A stretch of DNA of 64,000 bases from Flagellimonas eckloniae (GTDB lineage: Bacteria; Bacteroidota; Bacteroidia; Flavobacteriales; Flavobacteriaceae): NCBI RefSeq assembly GCF_001413955.1, contig NZ_LCTZ01000002.1, positions 2,032,501 through 2,096,500 of the forward strand, given 5' to 3'. Made by a program: the position numbers and the translations under genes. Of the stretch, positions 62,498 through 64,000 are shown one piece after another. The notes beneath the pieces are model-generated. The model saw only the letters and a list, made by a program, of their open reading frames with translations, had not been told where the DNA came from and did no database searches. Each line of letters opens with the position of its first letter. Within the stretch, counting starts at the first letter, position 1.

Positions 62498-63142
62498 TTA
62501 TCTCAATGTTTTTAAAGCCCTATAAATTGTAGTTCTTGCGCTCTGTACGGAAACACCCATTATCTCAGATATTTCCTCATAAGTTCTTTGCTGATTAAAT
62601 CTGAGATATAGCCCTTTTCTTTGCTTTTTAGTTAAGGTGTTCAATGCATTTGACAGCATTGCGCTCTTTTCAGAACTACGTTCGTCATTAATTATCTCTT
62701 CTTCATGTGATTTGGTATAGTTCTTCAGTGTATCGTTTAGCAGAAAATCATATTCCATGGAAACCGGAATAATTTTTCGGTGATATTTTTTATTGATTTT
62801 TCGCTTAAGCGACTTGAATAGATAATATTTTACATTATCTGTTTTTGATAGGCTCTTTCTATACTTGTATAAATCCACAAACAAATCATGAATACAATCC
62901 ATGACATAACCCCTGTCTTGCGAATGAACTATTCCATATGAAAATAATGCGTCTATATGTAGCTTGTAAAGCTCCCCAAGTGCAGTCTCATCTCCATTTT
63001 TTAAATTTTCCCATATAATTGTTTCCGAACTTTTTACAACAAACATTTTGTTCTTGCCTATTTCGGATACTAGCTCATCTAATTTTTCAGGAATGCTAAA
63101 ATTAGTATCTGAGGCAAGTGCCAGTTCACTATCTTTTTGCAT
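62498..63142 (-). CDS. ECF-type RNA polymerase sigma-70 factor
   Basis: 214 residues. Region 2 (GDETALGELYKLHIDALFSYG, DCIHDLFVDLYKYRKSL) and region 4 (ALNTLTKKQRKGLYLRFNQQRTYEEISEIMGVSVQSARTTIYRALKTLR) are clear; region 1.1 and 3 are absent, as in ECF factors of SusCD loci. The first ~32 residues are not part of the family core; Met33 (start at base 63,046) is a possible true start. It is released by the FecR protein to transcribe susCD and probably the downstream catabolic genes. Confidence 0.94.
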   Translation of the reverse strand: MQKDSELALASDTNFSIPEKLDELVSEIGKNKMFVVKSSETIIWENLKNGDETALGELYKLHIDALFSYGIVHSQDRGYVMDCIHDLFVDLYKYRKSLSKTDNVKYYLFKSLKRKINKKYHRKIIPVSMEYDFLLNDTLKNYTKSHEEEIINDERSSEKSAMLSNALNTLTKKQRKGLYLRFNQQRTYEEISEIMGVSVQSARTTIYRALKTLR

Positions 63143-63389
63143 AAATTAGAATTAAAAGGGTTAATAATTGTAGCTAGTTTCTATATATTTTAAGTAAAAT
63201 TTCTATGTTTCGTAGACAAGATTATTATATTTTCAATGAAAAATATGTTTTTCGTTAAAATACACACGAAAAATCGTTGTATCTAAAAATATACACATAA
63301 AAAATACTTTATATTAAACATATGATAATATAGATTTAATTTTTGTGCGATTTTTAAATCAAAATAAAAAGGCTAAATTCTTACGGGTT

Positions 63390-63414
63390 TTGTAGATTTT
63401 CTGAAAATCTACAA
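63390..63414. terminator. Hairpin after the metalloprotease gene
   Basis: TTGTAGATTTT (63,390-63,400) and AAAATCTACAA (63,404-63,414) with a 3-base loop, 13 bases beyond the metalloprotease stop on the minus strand. Likely transcription terminator. The rest of the 284-base gap is very AT-rich with no gene visible. Confidence 0.6.
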
Positions 63415-63426
63415 CGCAAAGAACTT

Positions 63427-64000
63427 TTAATCGAACGAGCGTCCTACGGCCTCTATTCGTGAAGTGATTATTTGACCTTCCGTAAGCAAATAACCATCTG
63501 AATTTATACCTCCCATAAGACATCTATCATTACATTCATTATGGTTCAAATTCAAGACATGTCCAATTTCATGTGCTATAGTTCTGGATAAGGACCCTCT
63601 ATTGAAATAGCTTTGACTTTCGGTCAATAATGTTTTTTCAGGAACACCGCCACCATTATGCTTATTTGTATAGGTACCCACAACACTATGGTAACCAAAA
63701 CCTGACATTGCATTCCCTTGGGAAGTATTCCCAATAAATGGAAATAAATAGATATGAAATAAGTTCTTTTCCAATTGTTCTTCCGTGCTCCTGTGCTCTG
63801 GTTGCATTAATGAGTATAAGTGTGGCAAACGTTCCGGGTCGGAATTTCCATTGGAATTCCTTACCGCATTGACTATAAAAACCAAAGATTCTTGATAGGT
63901 TTCGCCCTTAACTACGTTTTCTTCAATAATGGATTCCACATTCCAATGAACCCCAGCCTTCTCCCAAATAGAATTTAATTCGGGCATAATAGTTTTTGTA
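63427..64000 (-). CDS. Zinc metalloprotease, HExxH (5'-truncated by window edge)
   Basis: At least 190 residues; the frame is open to the right edge, and the Met at 63,987 lies inside a family-like sequence (PELNSIWEKAGVHWNVESI), so the start is outside. The zinc motif TIAHEIGHVLNLNHNECNDRCLMGG has HExGH with a third ligand His and two Cys, as in secreted matrixin/reprolysin-like (M10/M12-type) peptidases; MGG follows as the start of the Met-turn region (canonical is M near CLM). Length, signal peptide and possible propeptide are unknown. It lies upstream of the ECF sigma gene, separated by a 284-base gap, and is probably independent of the SusCD operon. Confidence 0.78.
   Translation of the reverse strand, partial: TKTIMPELNSIWEKAGVHWNVESIIEENVVKGETYQESLVFIVNAVRNSNGNSDPERLPHLYSLMQPEHRSTEEQLEKNLFHIYLFPFIGNTSQGNAMSGFGYHSVVGTYTNKHNGGGVPEKTLLTESQSYFNRGSLSRTIAHEIGHVLNLNHNECNDRCLMGGINSDGYLLTEGQIITSRIEAVGRSFD

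Noticed and set aside
1..64000. Search for tRNA, rRNA, CRISPR, insertion sequences, phage genes and toxin-antitoxin pairs.
   Set aside because: Nothing with supporting sequence features was found by reading both strands; small RNAs cannot be excluded by eye.

Overview
The window reads as AT-rich marine Bacteroidota DNA, most likely a Flavobacteriaceae member (Zobellia/Maribacter/Arenibacter-like). Evidence: many SPase-II lipoproteins in carbohydrate-degradation clusters, SusC/SusD, an ECF sigma/FecR pair, weak ribosome binding sites and no phage or IS content. No tRNA, rRNA, CRISPR array, transposase or replication origin was seen, and no gene-free stretch exceeds 300 bases.

Region A (1-33.8 kb, all plus strand) is a large polysaccharide-degradation locus. 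It encodes an esterase tail, GH97, a GH29-SGNH fusion, four heparinase II/III-superfamily proteins, a GH67-like protein followed by a duplicated C-terminal remnant, a GH141-like beta-helix, a lipoprotein FAD oxidoreductase, an SGNH hydrolase whose catalytic blocks are circularly permuted, GH28, a formylglycine sulfatase, GH3, DUF6250, KduI, KduD, DUF4861, a DUF5946-like protein, a lipase-like esterase and DUF1080. The lyase-like proteins plus KduI/KduD point to a uronic-acid-rich glycan cleaved by beta-elimination. GH29/GH141, the sulfatase and several esterases suggest fucose or rhamnose side groups, sulfate and acyl esters. No SusCD pair for this locus lies in the window. A bidirectional hairpin terminator closes it at 33.85 kb.

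Region B (33.9-39.2 kb, minus strand) is a TetR-controlled RND (HAE3/MMPL-type) export unit: TetR, RND pump, LolA-like outer-membrane lipoprotein-sorting protein and an outer-membrane beta-barrel. Three related palindromic operators lie around tetR and upstream of the pump.

Region C (39.2-45.1 kb, plus strand) is a small uronate cluster: a Tat-exported TIM-barrel isomerase-like protein, a two-domain PL6 lyase with the complete Lys/Arg/Glu signature, and a heparinase II/III-type lyase. It sits behind two identical 18-bp palindromes centred on TTGGTTAACCAA, which resemble hexuronate-responsive GntR (UxuR/ExuR) boxes.

Region D (45.1-63.1 kb, minus strand) starts with ECF sigma, FecR, STN-containing SusC and SusD. 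Instead of glycosidases it continues with an M19-like dipeptidase lacking several metal ligands, two paralogous lipoprotein amidohydrolases, a seven-repeat FG-GAP propeller, RidA, an alpha/beta hydrolase, an apparently exported Asp/Glu racemase-family protein, a DASS carboxylate transporter and a PLP Ser/Thr dehydratase-like enzyme. I interpret this as a SusCD-based uptake and catabolic system for an amide- or amino-acid-containing compound, not a polysaccharide. A zinc metalloprotease gene is cut by the right edge.

The most unusual items are the permuted SGNH hydrolase (17,964-18,692), the non-glycan SusCD locus, the divergent M19 protein, the exported racemase, the paired UxuR-like palindromes and the 40-bp perfect palindrome after susD.
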